DNA of 64,000 bases from Phytophthora colocasiae (GCA_018806915.1 JAGKQI010000092.1:410501-474500), one strand, 5' to 3'; shown: positions 33,088 to 44,070, numbered from the stretch's first letter. The notes: generated by a model not told the origin, from the sequence alone. Numbers and translations: made by a program.

Positions 33088-33489
33088 GCTGGCGTTGTTT
33101 GTGAAGTCCAGGGTGAAAGGAATAGTGAATTGAGTTTAGTGTTGGCGGCAACGCCGACAGCAGTGGTTGGCGACAGTGAAAGCGCGCGAAAAGTTATGCA
33201 TGTCAAAGCTTCAGATTAGGCGCCAAACAAGACAAGTTATTTTTTACCAATCAAATACTGCTAACAATTTTGTGTGGCTCACCAAAAAACCTAATGGGCG
33301 ATAGTACGGTGGACCGGAGAAGTAGGTAGATAGAATCGTGGAGATGAGAAAGTCTCCACCCAGGTTTAGACCTGGATATTGTCAAACGACTCGGTTTAAC
33401 CGAGCTAATTCGGCAAATCTGGCCGGAATTGATGTGTTTTCACGTATCAACGTGTCGCCAATCAATCAATCGATCGATCGACTGAGACT

Positions 33490-34452
33490 ATGACCGAGTA
33501 CCTGCCCGAGGACAACCGCACCTACAAGGAGAAGGGCTACTGGGACTCGCGCTTCGACAGGTGAGGAGTGCGTGGAGGAGTCTTGGCTGCGTGGTCGAAG
33601 GACCGGGACTGACCGTGCTGCTGTTGTTGCTGTTGTTGTTCTGCTGCCAGCGAGGAGTCGTACGACTGGCTGGCCCGCTATGAGAACGTGGCCGAGCTGT
33701 TGGCCAAGTATGTGCGTCCAACGGACCGCATTCTGATGGTCGGTTGTGGCAACTCCACCTTCAGCGTCGACATGGTAAGCACTAACTGACATCCTGCTCG
33801 GCGTCTTTGAGTCTCATCCGCCCACTCGCTGCCTCCTTGTTGATAGTACCAAGCAGGTTTCCACCACATCACCAACATCGACTTCTCTAAGGTCGTCATC
33901 GAGCGCATGAGCGCCAAGTACAATGTAAGGGCGTCTCTAGCTGGAAAACACTCTCGTCACATGGACTTCTAACACGCGGTACGAGCAGGAATCCATGCCG
34001 CACATGAAGTGGATCGAAGCAGACATGACAAAGCTGCGTGATGCCTTCTCACCCGAGAGTTTTGATATCGTCATCGACAAGGCCGCGATGGACGCGCTAA
34101 TGTGCGATGAGGGCGATGTCTGGTCACCATCAGAGGCGGTCATCGAGCAGGCTGCCGCCATGTGCAGCGGTATCACGTCCGTGCTGGTGCCGCAGGGAAC
34201 CTTCGTGCAGATCTCGTTCGCCCAGCCGCACTTCCGCAAGCGTTTCTTGCTGGGTGAGGGCGAGGAAGCTCCCACGAGTACAATCTACGGCTGGAACTAC
34301 TCGTACCACAATATCGGTAGGATCATTTTGCGTCTCCACTTGCTTTCGAAAATATGCTTACACATCTCTCAATGCTGTACACAGACATCGGCCTTGGCTA
34401 TTTCTTCTACGTGCAACAGAAGACGACGAAGCCCAACAACAACAACCAGTAG
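33490..34452 (+). CDS. Class I methyltransferase, EEF1AKMT4/METTL13-like
   Basis: Five exons (33490-33560, 33651-33774, 33847-33924, 33989-34316, 34385-34452) join in frame to 222 residues. Each intron begins GT and ends AG. The N-terminus YKEKGYWDSRFDSEESYDWL matches the WD.RY...YDW opening of the METTL13/EEF1AKMT4 family. Motif I is RILMVGCGNS (S-adenosylmethionine binding), then NIDFSKVVIERM, MKWIEADM and FDIVIDKAAMDAL. A C-terminal beta strand GYFFYVQQK follows. Human members methylate Lys of translation elongation factor 1A; the substrate here is inferred from family only. It is not in the transposon block: the nearest TIR ends 167 bp upstream. Confidence 0.85.
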
Positions 34453-34619
34453 AACTACTACATGTATATGTTATAGAAGAATGCGCAGTTGAAGTTGTAC
34501 TTCGTAGTATGAGTTTTTGATTGGACAATCACCAGCGTACGTCGACAGGGATCAAGAGATCCCCTCGCACTCTACAATTTGCCGCCGTGACGCAAAAGAC
34601 CGAGAAAGATTCAAACGCA

Positions 34620-35486
34620 ATGGAACACTCACACGACCACAGCCATTTTCATTCACATGATCACAATCACAGTCACAACCACAGCCACTCTAGCCATTCC
34701 CACGATCATGAGCACGTGATCGACGGGGATGAAGTTGTACGTCGCTTCACGCAGAGTCGCGGGCGTGAGCCGACACCCGACGAGGAGAAGCAACTGCGTG
34801 AACACGGCCACACGCACGAGCACATGGACCACGCCGGCGTCTTCCACGAGCGCGACGCGGCCAAGTCCGGCCGAGACTGGACGCAGCGCGCCTTCACAGT
34901 GGGCATCGGCGGACCTGTGGGCAGCGGCAAGACGGCGCTCATGCTGGCGCTGTGTCGTGCGCTCAAGGACAAGTACAGCCTGGCTGCTGTGACCAACGAC
35001 ATCTTCACGCGCGAGGACGGCGAGTTCCTGGTGCGTCACGAGGCGCTGCCGGAGGAGCGGATCCGCGCCATTGAGACGGGCGGCTGTCCGCACGCTGCCA
35101 TTCGCGAGGACATTTCGGCCAATTTGCAGGCGTGCGAGGATTTGACGGACGAGTTCGACGCGCAGCTGCTGCTGGTGGAGTCCGGCGGAGACAACCTGGC
35201 GGCCAACTTCAGTCGCGAGCTGGCCGACTATATCATCTACGTGATCGACGTGGCCGGGGGCGATAAGGTGCCGCGCAAGGGCGGCCCGGGCATCACACAA
35301 GCAGATCTGCTGGTCGTCAACAAGATCGATCTGGCTCCGCATGTTGGCGCGGACTTGGACGTCATGGACCGTGATGCGAAGCTCATGCGTGGCGAGGGCC
35401 CCACGGTCTTCTCAGTGATCAACCAGGGCAAGGGCGTCCAGGACATCATTGACCACCTGATCGAGGCTTGGAAGGAAGCAGTGTAG
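34620..35486 (+). CDS. ureG: Urease accessory GTPase UreG with His-rich arm
   Basis: The 288-codon single-exon gene starts at the ATG at 34620; the longer frame upstream lacks an ATG. UreG hydrolyses GTP while delivering nickel to urease. Residues about 3-32 alternate His with Ser/Asp/Asn, a likely nickel store. A further [10 protein letters not shown] cluster lies near residue 60-70. The GTPase part has the P-loop GPVGSGKT (98-105), the nickel-binding CPH (156-158) in [20 protein letters not shown] and the guanine-specificity motif NKID. Length without the arm is as usual for UreG. Its partners (urease, UreD, UreF) are not in the window. Confidence 0.95.
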   Translation: MEHSHDHSHFHSHDHNHSHNHSHSSHSHDHEHVIDGDEVVRRFTQSRGREPTPDEEKQLREHGHTHEHMDHAGVFHERDAAKSGRDWTQRAFTVGIGGPVGSGKTALMLALCRALKDKYSLAAVTNDIFTREDGEFLVRHEALPEERIRAIETGGCPHAAIREDISANLQACEDLTDEFDAQLLLVESGGDNLAANFSRELADYIIYVIDVAGGDKVPRKGGPGITQADLLVVNKIDLAPHVGADLDVMDRDAKLMRGEGPTVFSVINQGKGVQDIIDHLIEAWKEAV

Positions 35487-35656
35487 GAGTTTTCAACTGC
35501 ACACAGATAACGACTAATGTTGGTTGATGCGACGGTGGCGCCCAAAAGTCGCTACCTGTCTCGTGTTGTTGAGAAACCTCGGATGCAGTCTTTCTTAGGA
35601 AGTTTACTTGCTGTTCTGCATTGAAGGCACACAAACTACTTGCCAGATTCGCTGCT

Positions 35657-37456
35657 ATGGTATCGGACGAGCTGGCTCCGCTGGAGAAGCACGTGGAGAC
35701 GCAAGTCAAACATTTAACGGCTGTGGCTGACGTCGTGCGCGAACTCAGGGCGGCTGAGGAACTATATAGTAAGGAGTACACAGAGCTGTCGATGGCAGTG
35801 CCAGAAGAGCTTCAACCAGCTCTCAAACGCCTTCCACAACTGCGACGGGTCTGCGAGACCTTCAGTCTGTTCATTCACAAGTGTTCTGTCGCCAAGGTTG
35901 CTGTTGCTGAAGATCTGGCGAAGGATGTCATAGCAGCTCTCGAAGTGTTCACTGCCGACCACGTTGAGAAGGCTCAGCACTTGCTATCGGAACTGTACGA
36001 GCTCCTACAGAAAGAAAAAGCCTTTGATCTCGCCTACGAGAACTTGCGCGAAGGCTGTGAACACGACGAGAGTCAAGAGAATGGAAGCGAGCTTGAACTG
36101 CATCGTATGCACCGAGACCAACTTCTTCGCAAGAGAGACGCGGAACGACTCGCAATTCAGCAGTGGATCATCGCACTCCACTTTGCCGGTCAGAGATATC
36201 AAGCTCACATGCATGACGTGTTGCGTCAGTGTCGTGCTGTGTATGAACGCATGGAAGCTACATTGGCAACTTTGATACAGGAGCTGCAAGAGCAGCTAGG
36301 CCAAGACGCTGCTACGTTCAACTACGTCTCGGAGGAGTCCTGGGAGGAGATCATCGCGGAATATGACTGTCACATTGCAATTACGAGCTGGATGAGTGAG
36401 ATATTCAAACGGATTCTCCGTGCAGAGCACAAAGCAGCCAAGTCGCTGCAGAGGACCAAGAAACTTGATCGTGCTTTGAGAAAAACGTTTGGCAGCGTGG
36501 AGTTTAGTTCGCACTTGTCCGAGCTGGTCGAATTCCACAACCTTCTGACTGTGAACATCGCAAATCCCATCAGGCGAACGCTCAAGTTCACCAAGGAGAG
36601 GCAAGAACGCTTAAGAGAAGAGCTCTCAAAGGCTCTGGAGGAGACACAAGCGCACATGAATGCTGCTCGATCAAGGTTGGATGCAAGAAATGGCAAGGAG
36701 AACGACCCAGTGCGCTGTGACAGCTTCACGTCGTCGGAAGCTTCAGAAACGGACGAGAACGTCGAGGAAATCAACAACGTCAATGCCAGTACTCTGAAAA
36801 AAGAGGAGCTGCCAGTGAAGAACTCACCTGAGCAGGTTGAGATTGACCTTCTGAAGAGGAAACTAGCGATACAACGGCAGGAAACAGCTCGCGTTTGGAA
36901 CCAGACGTCGTTCTTGGCCGTGAAAACAATGGAGTTGATGGTACAGGACTACGCAAAGCACATGACCAAGGCCCTGGTTGCTTTACGCAATCCTCCTTCT
37001 CTAGAACTGGTGGAGGTCAATGAGAAGAAGACACCAGAGCCATGGAAACACATCACACAGAGACTAGCAATCGCCATCTCTGATAAAGCTGAGCCTTCTG
37101 CGATGGAGAACACCCAAACGAATCCACGTCGCTGTCCGGACAGCAAGAACAATCGGACCCACAAGGCTGCACGTGCTACATGTATCAGTGAACCTTCAGG
37201 CGTCCAAGTTGTGTTGAGCTTTGCTCAGTCCGCAGTCGGCGTGGCTTACTGGGGAGTTCAAAAGGCTCTCGAGACTACAAGAGGTTTCGTACCTCGCTCG
37301 GTGGAAGAGCGAATAGTACTTGCGGTGCTACTGGTGGTGTTCCTGGCGCTGATGAATGTCTGTGCGAAGTCCGTTCATCTCGAAAGCTCCTGGAGCGACT
37401 TAGCACAGACACAGAACGTAAAGTTTTCCATGTGCACTCAACAGACTCAAACGTAG
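35657..37456 (+). CDS. Coiled-coil protein with C-terminal membrane anchor, BAR-like
   Basis: The 599-codon single-exon frame starts at the ATG at 35657. Residues about 1-330 are almost wholly helical with heptad character (VKHLTAVADVVRELRAAEEL, HVEKAQHLLSELYELLQ, TLIQELQEQLG). They recall an F-BAR/sorting-nexin-type BAR domain, but no signature proves it. An acidic linker (SSEASETDENVEE) is followed by another helix. One transmembrane segment lies near residues 552-570 (IVLAVLLVVFLALMNV), with a short tail, so the bulk should face the cytosol. A role in membrane shaping or tethering is plausible. Confidence 0.7.
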   Translation: MVSDELAPLEKHVETQVKHLTAVADVVRELRAAEELYSKEYTELSMAVPEELQPALKRLPQLRRVCETFSLFIHKCSVAKVAVAEDLAKDVIAALEVFTADHVEKAQHLLSELYELLQKEKAFDLAYENLREGCEHDESQENGSELELHRMHRDQLLRKRDAERLAIQQWIIALHFAGQRYQAHMHDVLRQCRAVYERMEATLATLIQELQEQLGQDAATFNYVSEESWEEIIAEYDCHIAITSWMSEIFKRILRAEHKAAKSLQRTKKLDRALRKTFGSVEFSSHLSELVEFHNLLTVNIANPIRRTLKFTKERQERLREELSKALEETQAHMNAARSRLDARNGKENDPVRCDSFTSSEASETDENVEEINNVNASTLKKEELPVKNSPEQVEIDLLKRKLAIQRQETARVWNQTSFLAVKTMELMVQDYAKHMTKALVALRNPPSLELVEVNEKKTPEPWKHITQRLAIAISDKAEPSAMENTQTNPRRCPDSKNNRTHKAARATCISEPSGVQVVLSFAQSAVGVAYWGVQKALETTRGFVPRSVEERIVLAVLLVVFLALMNVCAKSVHLESSWSDLAQTQNVKFSMCTQQTQT

Positions 37457-37799
37457 CTGTTGTAAGCTAAAACTTGTCGACACATTGATGGGGTGGTTGA
37501 ACACGTACGTCAATGCATTGACACGCAAGTCAAAATCGATTTGGTTTGGCAGCTAGCGTATCATATCATCAGGGTATACGATACACACAGGTCAAATGTC
37601 ATACTAAATCGTTTCAGGTCTATATTCGTTCTCACAGACTCAAGCTTTTGCAATCCAACGCGACGCAAACTGGTTCAACATCCACTTCAACTTGGCAAAT
37701 GTAGCCATTTCGCTATCTCCTCTAAAAACGTGACCACATTTCATTTCCTCTCTAGCGCTCAAGTCGCCCGCCACCTGCTGCTCCTTCCTCTGCCCTCAA
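37457..37799 (+). promoter_or_regulatory. Intergenic region with putative Inr/FPR promoter
   Basis: This 343-bp gap holds no gene. CACATTTCATTTCC at 37735-37748 resembles the oomycete initiator with a pyrimidine-rich flank and lies about 55 bp before the acyltransferase start codon. Confidence 0.45.
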
Positions 37800-39881
37800 A
37801 TGGTGGCCAACGATGCGCCCTCGAACGGCACCAATGGCCTCTCCAATGCCGACGTCTGGCGCCCGCCCACAGACGAAGAATCCACTACGTACCGCCACCA
37901 GGCGTCGCTACCGAAGCTGCCGATCCCCGACCTCGAGGGCACGTGCCAGCGCTTCCTGGCATCTGTAAAAGCATTGCAGACGCCTGAGGAGCAGGCGCAG
38001 ACCGAGCGCAGCGTACGCGAGTTCCTGGCCAGCGACGGCCCGCGTCTACACCAGCAATTGCTCGACTATGAGAAGGACAAGGACTCGTACATCGAAGACT
38101 TCTGGTACGAGGCGTATCTGAACCACAGCAGCTCCGTAGTGCTCAATGTCAATCCGTTCTTCGTACTGGAGGACGACCCCACGCCTTCGCGCAACAACCA
38201 GCTCTCGCGTGCTGCGTCACTCGTGCTGGGCACACTCAAGTTCGTCAATTCGCTGCGCCGCGGCACCCTCGAGCCGGACATGTGGCGTGGCAACATGGCG
38301 CTTTGTATGCACCAGTACAAGCGGCTCTTCGGTTGTGCACGTGTGCCCTCGGCAGGCGCCGATGACGTCATGGTGGACGAGCTGTCCAAGCACATCGTAG
38401 TGGTCTGCCGCAACCAGTTCTACTGGTTTGACGTTATCTGGGAGGATGGCGTCACAGCCATCACGGAACGCGAGCTGCTGGCTAACCTCAAGGCCATCCA
38501 CGAGGACGCACTCAAGACTGACGACGTGGAAGCTGCCTCCAATGCGGTGGGTGTGCTCACAACAGAGCGTCGCGCCACTTGGGCCAACCTTCGCGCCAAG
38601 CTGCAGGCCAAGAACAAGGAAACGCTGGCCGTCATCGACCGTGCACTGTTCCTCGTGTGTTTGGACACCACTTCACCACCAGACGCTGCTGCGTTTGCGG
38701 CCACGGCGTTGCACGGCACCTACAGCATCACCAAGGACGGCGTGCAGACAGGCACGTGTATGAACCGCTGGTACGACAAGCTGCAGCTCATCGTGTGCGA
38801 GAACGGCGTGGCTGGATGCAACTTCGAGCACGCGTTCGTCGATGGCCACACGGTGCTGCGCTTCGTGTCCGACGTATTCACGGACACCATCATCCGCTTC
38901 GCACAGACTATTCGCGCCGGCAATTACGCCTTCCTGGAAGCATCGTACCGCGCGCCACAATTGACCCCGCCTGAGACGCCTGGACGCCCACGTGTGCAGC
39001 CCCACAAGCTCGAGTGGGAGCTCAACCACGAGCTCCAGGAAGGCATCAAGTTCGCTGAGGCGCAGCTCACTGACCTGATGTTGCAAAACGAAGTGAAAGT
39101 GCTCGAGTTCACGGCGTTCGGGAAGCTGTTCATCACGCAGCACAACATGAGTCCGGACGCCTTCGTGCAGATGGCCTTCGTAGCGGCCTATTACTTCCAA
39201 TACGGCCATGCTCCGTGCATCTACGAGCCTGTGCTCACTAAACGCTTCTTGCACGGGCGCACAGAGGCTGCACGTGCAATGACTCCAGATGCGTTGGAGT
39301 TCGTAGAGACCTTTTTCTCGGAGAAGACACCACTCGAAAAGATCACGTCACTGCGGAAGGCCATTTCCGCACATGTGGCCAATGTGCGTGACTGCGCCGC
39401 TGGCAAGGGCCCCGAGCGCCACCTCTACGCCCTCGAGTGTCTGTGGCAGCACGAGAAGGCGGCTGGTAGTAGCAAACCCAAGCCAGCGCTGTTCGCTGAC
39501 GATGCGTGGCGAAAGCTGAACCACTCGGTTCTGTCAACCAGCAACTGTGGCAACCCGAGTTTGCGCTTGTTTGGCTTCGGTCCCGTCGTGCCTGATGGAT
39601 TCGGTATCGGCTACATTATCAAGGACGAGGGTATCCAATTCTGCGCGTCGTCAAGGCACCGGCAGACCGAACGGTACCTCAAGAACCTCGAATCGTACTT
39701 ACTGCGAGTGCAGGACCTGCTGATGCACGAGGAGGAGATCCGCTTCCCCCACAGCACAGCCGCGAAGAAGAAGGCGGTGCAAGCGACGTTCAAGGGGTAT
39801 GGGTTCTTTGACGACGGCGGACAGCCTACGGAGGCCAAAGCGCTAGCGTCCATCGGCACCGTCGGCAAGCCGCTCATGTAG
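37800..39881 (+). CDS. Carnitine O-acyltransferase
   Basis: A 693-codon single-exon member of the choline/carnitine acyltransferase family, which swaps acyl groups between CoA and carnitine. Seen in order: the N-terminal signature region LPKLPIPDLEGTCQRFL; SSVVLNVNPFF; MWRGNMALCMHQYKRLF; RNQFYWFDV; the catalytic His344 in NFEHAFVDGHTVLRF; QMAFVAAYYFQYG; and near the end TSNCGNPSLRLFGFGPVVPDGFGIGY with the substrate-contacting FCAS. The length fits carnitine acetyl- or octanoyltransferases. No transmembrane segments, clear mitochondrial leader or peroxisomal SKL end is seen (it ends GKPLM), so location is open. Confidence 0.93.
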   Translation: MVANDAPSNGTNGLSNADVWRPPTDEESTTYRHQASLPKLPIPDLEGTCQRFLASVKALQTPEEQAQTERSVREFLASDGPRLHQQLLDYEKDKDSYIEDFWYEAYLNHSSSVVLNVNPFFVLEDDPTPSRNNQLSRAASLVLGTLKFVNSLRRGTLEPDMWRGNMALCMHQYKRLFGCARVPSAGADDVMVDELSKHIVVVCRNQFYWFDVIWEDGVTAITERELLANLKAIHEDALKTDDVEAASNAVGVLTTERRATWANLRAKLQAKNKETLAVIDRALFLVCLDTTSPPDAAAFAATALHGTYSITKDGVQTGTCMNRWYDKLQLIVCENGVAGCNFEHAFVDGHTVLRFVSDVFTDTIIRFAQTIRAGNYAFLEASYRAPQLTPPETPGRPRVQPHKLEWELNHELQEGIKFAEAQLTDLMLQNEVKVLEFTAFGKLFITQHNMSPDAFVQMAFVAAYYFQYGHAPCIYEPVLTKRFLHGRTEAARAMTPDALEFVETFFSEKTPLEKITSLRKAISAHVANVRDCAAGKGPERHLYALECLWQHEKAAGSSKPKPALFADDAWRKLNHSVLSTSNCGNPSLRLFGFGPVVPDGFGIGYIIKDEGIQFCASSRHRQTERYLKNLESYLLRVQDLLMHEEEIRFPHSTAAKKKAVQATFKGYGFFDDGGQPTEAKALASIGTVGKPLM

Positions 39882-40432
39882 AAGATCACGTAAGTTCGCA
39901 GAAGAAAGTGTCGTGCATGCAAATTGAGTAACCAACCGTATTCATTCCCACCGCTTGTTCGTTTGCCCATGCAGGTCTCTTCAATTCGACGGTCAGGTAA
40001 GCATAACTAGAGCCTGGAGACGAGCACACCTCTCGATCAGCGCACGAGAAGTAAACGAACGGTGCACAGGCAACGCGGGGAGCGACCGTACCGGAGCGAC
40101 GCAAGCAACGAGAAGGCGAGCGGTTTTCGAATTTACGCAGCATGAAGGGCGGACCGAGTTGACGAGAAGTCGAGATAAATCCGGCCAAGCGCACGAGTTG
40201 AGTAATGCTTCAGATAAGACGCAGCACCGTTGCTCCTCCTGGCTGGAGTCTTAACATGGCACTGGAGAAACGAACAGCCCACGCTTCGCCGTAAATAGCG
40301 TGAGTCTTGCATCAAAGCAATTGCCTCCGTTTCGACAAACTGGATCCCTACCGCCTCCAGCAACGTAACGCACACGCGCGAGTGAACCGGTCTGTTGCTG
40401 GGCAGACCGAGAGCATAACGATTCCGAACGCG
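39882..40432. other. Intergenic region before the phosphodiesterase
   Basis: The stretch may contain a 5' untranslated exon. TGCAG at 39972 and GGTCAGGTAAGC near 39990-40001 look like a splice acceptor and donor. The frame into the phosphodiesterase stays open from 40307 but has no ATG before 40433. Confidence 0.4.
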
Positions 40433-43400
40433 ATGACTCGGTTGCATCGCATCGAGGGTGACCCGCACAACCCGCATGCTCTCTCGGACGCCTCGACAAG
40501 CACTGGTCTCTCGGCATTGTCGAATCTCTTGCCCTCCATCTCACCGTCGCCGCTGGATGACAACGACAGGAGGTTCATGCCGATGCCACCGCAGCAGCGC
40601 ATGGGGAAGCCCCACTCAAAGAAGAACACGCTGCTAAGCGACAGCCGCATCCACCTGGAGCCGCTACGTCCGCCGACAGCAGGTGCAGGCGCCGGTGGCC
40701 GTACCAGTACGAGACTCACAGTGAGTTCATCATCGGGCAGAGTTTCCTGGGACTCGACTGTCATGGAGCCGGGCAGCACCATATCGGAACATCTGAGCGC
40801 GTTTCAGGAGCTTGATCGCAAGCTGCAGTTCTACAAGACGCTGGCGGTCTTGAAGACGCGCGACGCAGCCCAGTCCGAGCAGGCCCTGCAGAAAAATCTT
40901 ACGGCCTTGCTGTTTGCCGCGGCCTCGGCCTTGGACGCGACAGTTATGGTCCTGTACTCGTTGTCCACTGCAGAGAACCCAGCTGTAAAAGTCGTAGCTT
41001 GCTCCAGCACAGGTCCTGGGGTCGTGGGGTTTCAGACGCCACTGGAGACGTTTGCTCTGCGTGATCTTGTCGTCCATTTTAGTTTCCGTGATGACAGTAC
41101 ACCGACTACAGCACCTGCGGCAACGTACGTTGCTAGTCTGCAGAACCTCGGGACGTACGACATCGCAAGTGATGTGGATTCTGTTCTGGGGCTTACGACT
41201 GCAAGTGTGCTTGCCGGCGTGCTGCCTGATGAGAGAGGACGGCCACGCTTCGTGCTGGAGGCGAGAAGTACACAGGAGGGGGTACTTTTCTCCAAAGAGT
41301 TTATGCACGCAACGCTCACTGCCGTTGAGAACGTTGTCTACCCCTTCGAATTACGGCGAGCACTTGCGCGACGTGCCCAGGCTCGAACGGTGGTTGAAGA
41401 GGTGTTGAGCTACGCTGTTGGTCCTCCGGATACGTCGTCGGAGCAGCAAGACGTGACACCCAGCGAGGGAACGAGTCCTACACGCGGAAGGCCAGAGAGA
41501 CCATCAAACGCCGAGGCCGAGTGGCTACACTCCCCTGATGTCGCAAAACTGACTGCGGAGATCACGAAGGTAGCGCCTGCTGTGTCGGCCGTGTGCCTGG
41601 TACAACTTCAGACCGATAAGCAGACGTGCGAGGTACTTGCAACGCATGGGTCGGCTTTTGAGGAGAGCCACGGAGCAGCTTTCAGTGCTGTTGTTGAGTC
41701 TACAAAGGCGCTGTTTCAAAGTTTGCTGGCCAGCACTCGCATATCCGAGCGCGTGGATCTCAGTGACGATGCGGCCTTAAGTCTCGCCCTACAGCTTGAA
41801 ACGGATGCGGAACACTCGCTCGTCTTTTTGCCTGTGCCAACCAGCCGCGGCGCGAAACCCAGCGGCGTCTTCTGTCTCGTGTCAAGTTCTGCCTCTCAAT
41901 TCGTGTCGATGCTCGATGTTGATCCTGAACTGCCGCTCGAAGTCCAGCTACTGCCGATTTTGGCAGCAATCGCGCTGGCTTTGGCCGCCAAGCAGCGCTC
42001 AGACGATCTGCGATCCTCGACGCGACAAAAGCGGCAGCTACTGGCTCTGTGTCGCTCGCACTACTTAGTCGAGTCGGTGCGAGATCCGTCCAGCCTTGTG
42101 GCGTTGATATGCGAGCTTGGTAGTGCAGTTTTCCACACGGCCCACGTCACGCTATACGTATCCGACACGATCAAGCGCGAACTCTGGAGCCTCAGTTCAC
42201 TCAGCAGCGTCAACGGGCTGCGAATCCCTTACGGACGCGGAATAGCTGGTCATGTCGCTGCTACGAAGAAGGCGTTGACTGTCCACAAGCCATACGAAGA
42301 CCCACGCTTCGACAGGTCTTTCGACGCCAAGTTTGGATTCAAGACCGAGTCGCTGCTTACTCAGCCCGTGCTCGATCGTGCAGGGGAGACTGTCGGGGTG
42401 TTGCAAGCTGTTAACTTTGGTCAGTTCCCTATTGCGAGTTCTCCGGTCGCACGCTATGATGAAGAGGTGATGGCCAACTACTTGCGGCTGGTGGCACACG
42501 CGCTTCACGTGAACTCGTCACTCATCATTTTCGCCAAGGTGCAAGCGGATTACTGGGCGAACCGTGCAGCCCAGGAGTCCGCACGTGAAGAAGGAGGAAA
42601 TGTGGAAGGGAAAGACAACAACGACGCTACCGAGTTCAAACATGAAGTGGCGAGTGTGCACTCGCTTCTGGACTTGAGCGGCTTCGATGAGGCCAAGCGC
42701 ATCCCTCGCAACAAGTGGAGCACGTTTGCCTACGCGTGTTGGGCGCTGGGCCGCTTTCTCAACCTTCAGCGCAGTGCCAAGGCGCGACTGCAGCAATTGA
42801 CACAAATTCGTCGCGAGAAATCTGGGGAAGGCCTGGCGGATGACGATGACGATGACAATGACGATACGCTGGAAGAGCCCGACAAGATTCCTCTTCGCCC
42901 ACGCGTCCGAAGCCGCACGGCGTCAGTGGTGCGCGCCAGTCGAACGCACTCTTTGATCACGAGGTGGCACCGCATGACAATGGGCCAGGATGGCTTCGGC
43001 CAGGTGGAGGAGCTGCTGCGCGACAACTTCGACCCGTTGGCCAAGTCCATCTCCGAGCTTGAGAACTACGCGTTCCAACTCTTCGAGGGGCTAACTCTTA
43101 TCAGTACGTTCCGAATCGATACGATCACGCTTCGGATGTTCATCGGTGAGCTCGCAGGCAGGTACAGGGACGTCCCCTATCATAGTTTTTACCACGGCTT
43201 TGACGTGGCTTTAACCTCGTACGCACTCATGCGCACGCCGGAAGTTCTCTCGGTGATCAAGGAGCTTGAGGCTTTGAGTTTGCTCGTTGCAGCGCTTGGT
43301 CACGACGCCGATCACCCGGGCAACGACAACCAGTTCGAAGTGGACTCCAATTCAGCACTCGCTCTGTGCTACAACGACATCTCCGTGCTGGAAAATCACC

Positions 43401-44008
43401 ACGCGGCCACCACGTTTGCTGTTCTCAGGAGTACGTTTTACCCTCTTTTTCCTGTGTGTTGCCTTCGTGTTCTCATGTCTAATATGTCGTCGTCCATTTC
43501 AGTGCCAGGCTGTGATATCTTCCGCGACCTGAGTGCCAGCGCTCGCGTGTCGACGCGTACGCACATCGTCCGCTGCATCCTCGGGACGGACATGAAGCAC
43601 CACACCAAACTGCTGTCGGAGCTGGCCGTGGTGGGCGGTGTCCAAGAGTTCGAGAACGTCCCCGAGGGGAGACAGCTCATGCTCAGTATGATCATTCATG
43701 GCGCCGATCTCGGGTCGGTGGGCCGGCCGCTGCGTGTTGCGCTCAAGTGGGTCGAGCGTGTCTGCACTGAGTTCACCCAGCAGGCCGAGCGATCCGCAGA
43801 GCTCGGTATCAACGTCCCACCGCACTTGCTCAACCTGCAGGATGAAGCCACTCGCTGCCGACTGCAGATGAACTTCATCGACTACCTCGTGGCGCCGCTG
43901 TGGGTGACCATCAGTGGCCTCGTCCCTGCCGCTAAAGTCACGTTGGATAACCTGCGTGCCAACCGCCTCTACTTCAGCGAACAGGCCACGCTACTCGCGG
44001 CCAAATAG
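40433..44008 (+). CDS. GAF-domain cyclic-nucleotide phosphodiesterase
   Basis: The ATG at 40433 is the first in a frame open from 40307. A 72-nt intron at 43431-43502 (GTACGT to TTTCAG) is open in frame; removing it gives LRMPGCDIFR, as the family expects, and about 1167 residues. Two or three GAF-like sensor domains fill about 140-720. The best is the last, with HVTLYVSD, YGRGIAGHVA and VGVLQAVNFG. An acidic linker (DDDDDNDD) follows. The class I catalytic domain (about 870-1150) has YHSFYHGFDV, the metal-binding HDADHPG, YNDISVLENHH and IIHGADLG. It hydrolyses cAMP and/or cGMP to the 5'-monophosphate; GAF domains of animal enzymes bind cyclic nucleotides for allosteric control. Substrate choice cannot be read here. 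Confidence 0.9.
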   Translation: MTRLHRIEGDPHNPHALSDASTSTGLSALSNLLPSISPSPLDDNDRRFMPMPPQQRMGKPHSKKNTLLSDSRIHLEPLRPPTAGAGAGGRTSTRLTVSSSSGRVSWDSTVMEPGSTISEHLSAFQELDRKLQFYKTLAVLKTRDAAQSEQALQKNLTALLFAAASALDATVMVLYSLSTAENPAVKVVACSSTGPGVVGFQTPLETFALRDLVVHFSFRDDSTPTTAPAATYVASLQNLGTYDIASDVDSVLGLTTASVLAGVLPDERGRPRFVLEARSTQEGVLFSKEFMHATLTAVENVVYPFELRRALARRAQARTVVEEVLSYAVGPPDTSSEQQDVTPSEGTSPTRGRPERPSNAEAEWLHSPDVAKLTAEITKVAPAVSAVCLVQLQTDKQTCEVLATHGSAFEESHGAAFSAVVESTKALFQSLLASTRISERVDLSDDAALSLALQLETDAEHSLVFLPVPTSRGAKPSGVFCLVSSSASQFVSMLDVDPELPLEVQLLPILAAIALALAAKQRSDDLRSSTRQKRQLLALCRSHYLVESVRDPSSLVALICELGSAVFHTAHVTLYVSDTIKRELWSLSSLSSVNGLRIPYGRGIAGHVAATKKALTVHKPYEDPRFDRSFDAKFGFKTESLLTQPVLDRAGETVGVLQAVNFGQFPIASSPVARYDEEVMANYLRLVAHALHVNSSLIIFAKVQADYWANRAAQESAREEGGNVEGKDNNDATEFKHEVASVHSLLDLSGFDEAKRIPRNKWSTFAYACWALGRFLNLQRSAKARLQQLTQIRREKSGEGLADDDDDDNDDTLEEPDKIPLRPRVRSRTASVVRASRTHSLITRWHRMTMGQDGFGQVEELLRDNFDPLAKSISELENYAFQLFEGLTLISTFRIDTITLRMFIGELAGRYRDVPYHSFYHGFDVALTSYALMRTPEVLSVIKELEALSLLVAALGHDADHPGNDNQFEVDSNSALALCYNDISVLENHHAATTFAVLRSTFYPLFPVCCLRVLMSNMSSSISVPGCDIFRDLSASARVSTRTHIVRCILGTDMKHHTKLLSELAVVGGVQEFENVPEGRQLMLSMIIHGADLGSVGRPLRVALKWVERVCTEFTQQAERSAELGINVPPHLLNLQDEATRCRLQMNFIDYLVAPLWVTISGLVPAAKVTLDNLRANRLYFSEQATLLAAK

Positions 44009-44070
44009 CACGACCGTAATTTATTGAACGCTTCCTTGAATGCCCATAGCTAGAACGACTATTTTCAGCA

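Larger units (their letters stand above)
29042..33322. mobile_element. Tc1/mariner-type shell with 26-bp TIRs
   Basis: Perfect 26-bp inverted ends (starting CTTCTCCGGTCCACCGTACT) lie at 29042-29067 and 33297-33322, with TA on both outer sides (29040-29041, 33323-33324). Just inside the right end, a minus-strand frame has the N-terminus of a mariner-like transposase. The interior of this 4.3 kb element is mostly foreign: a broken Crypton-like gene and a pogo-like element. I read it as a mariner element that took later insertions, followed by loss of its own transposase body. Confidence 0.78.

Noticed and set aside
34653..35342. 229-codon frame antisense to ureG
   Set aside because: Composition mirrors the ureG codons and it has no conserved motif.
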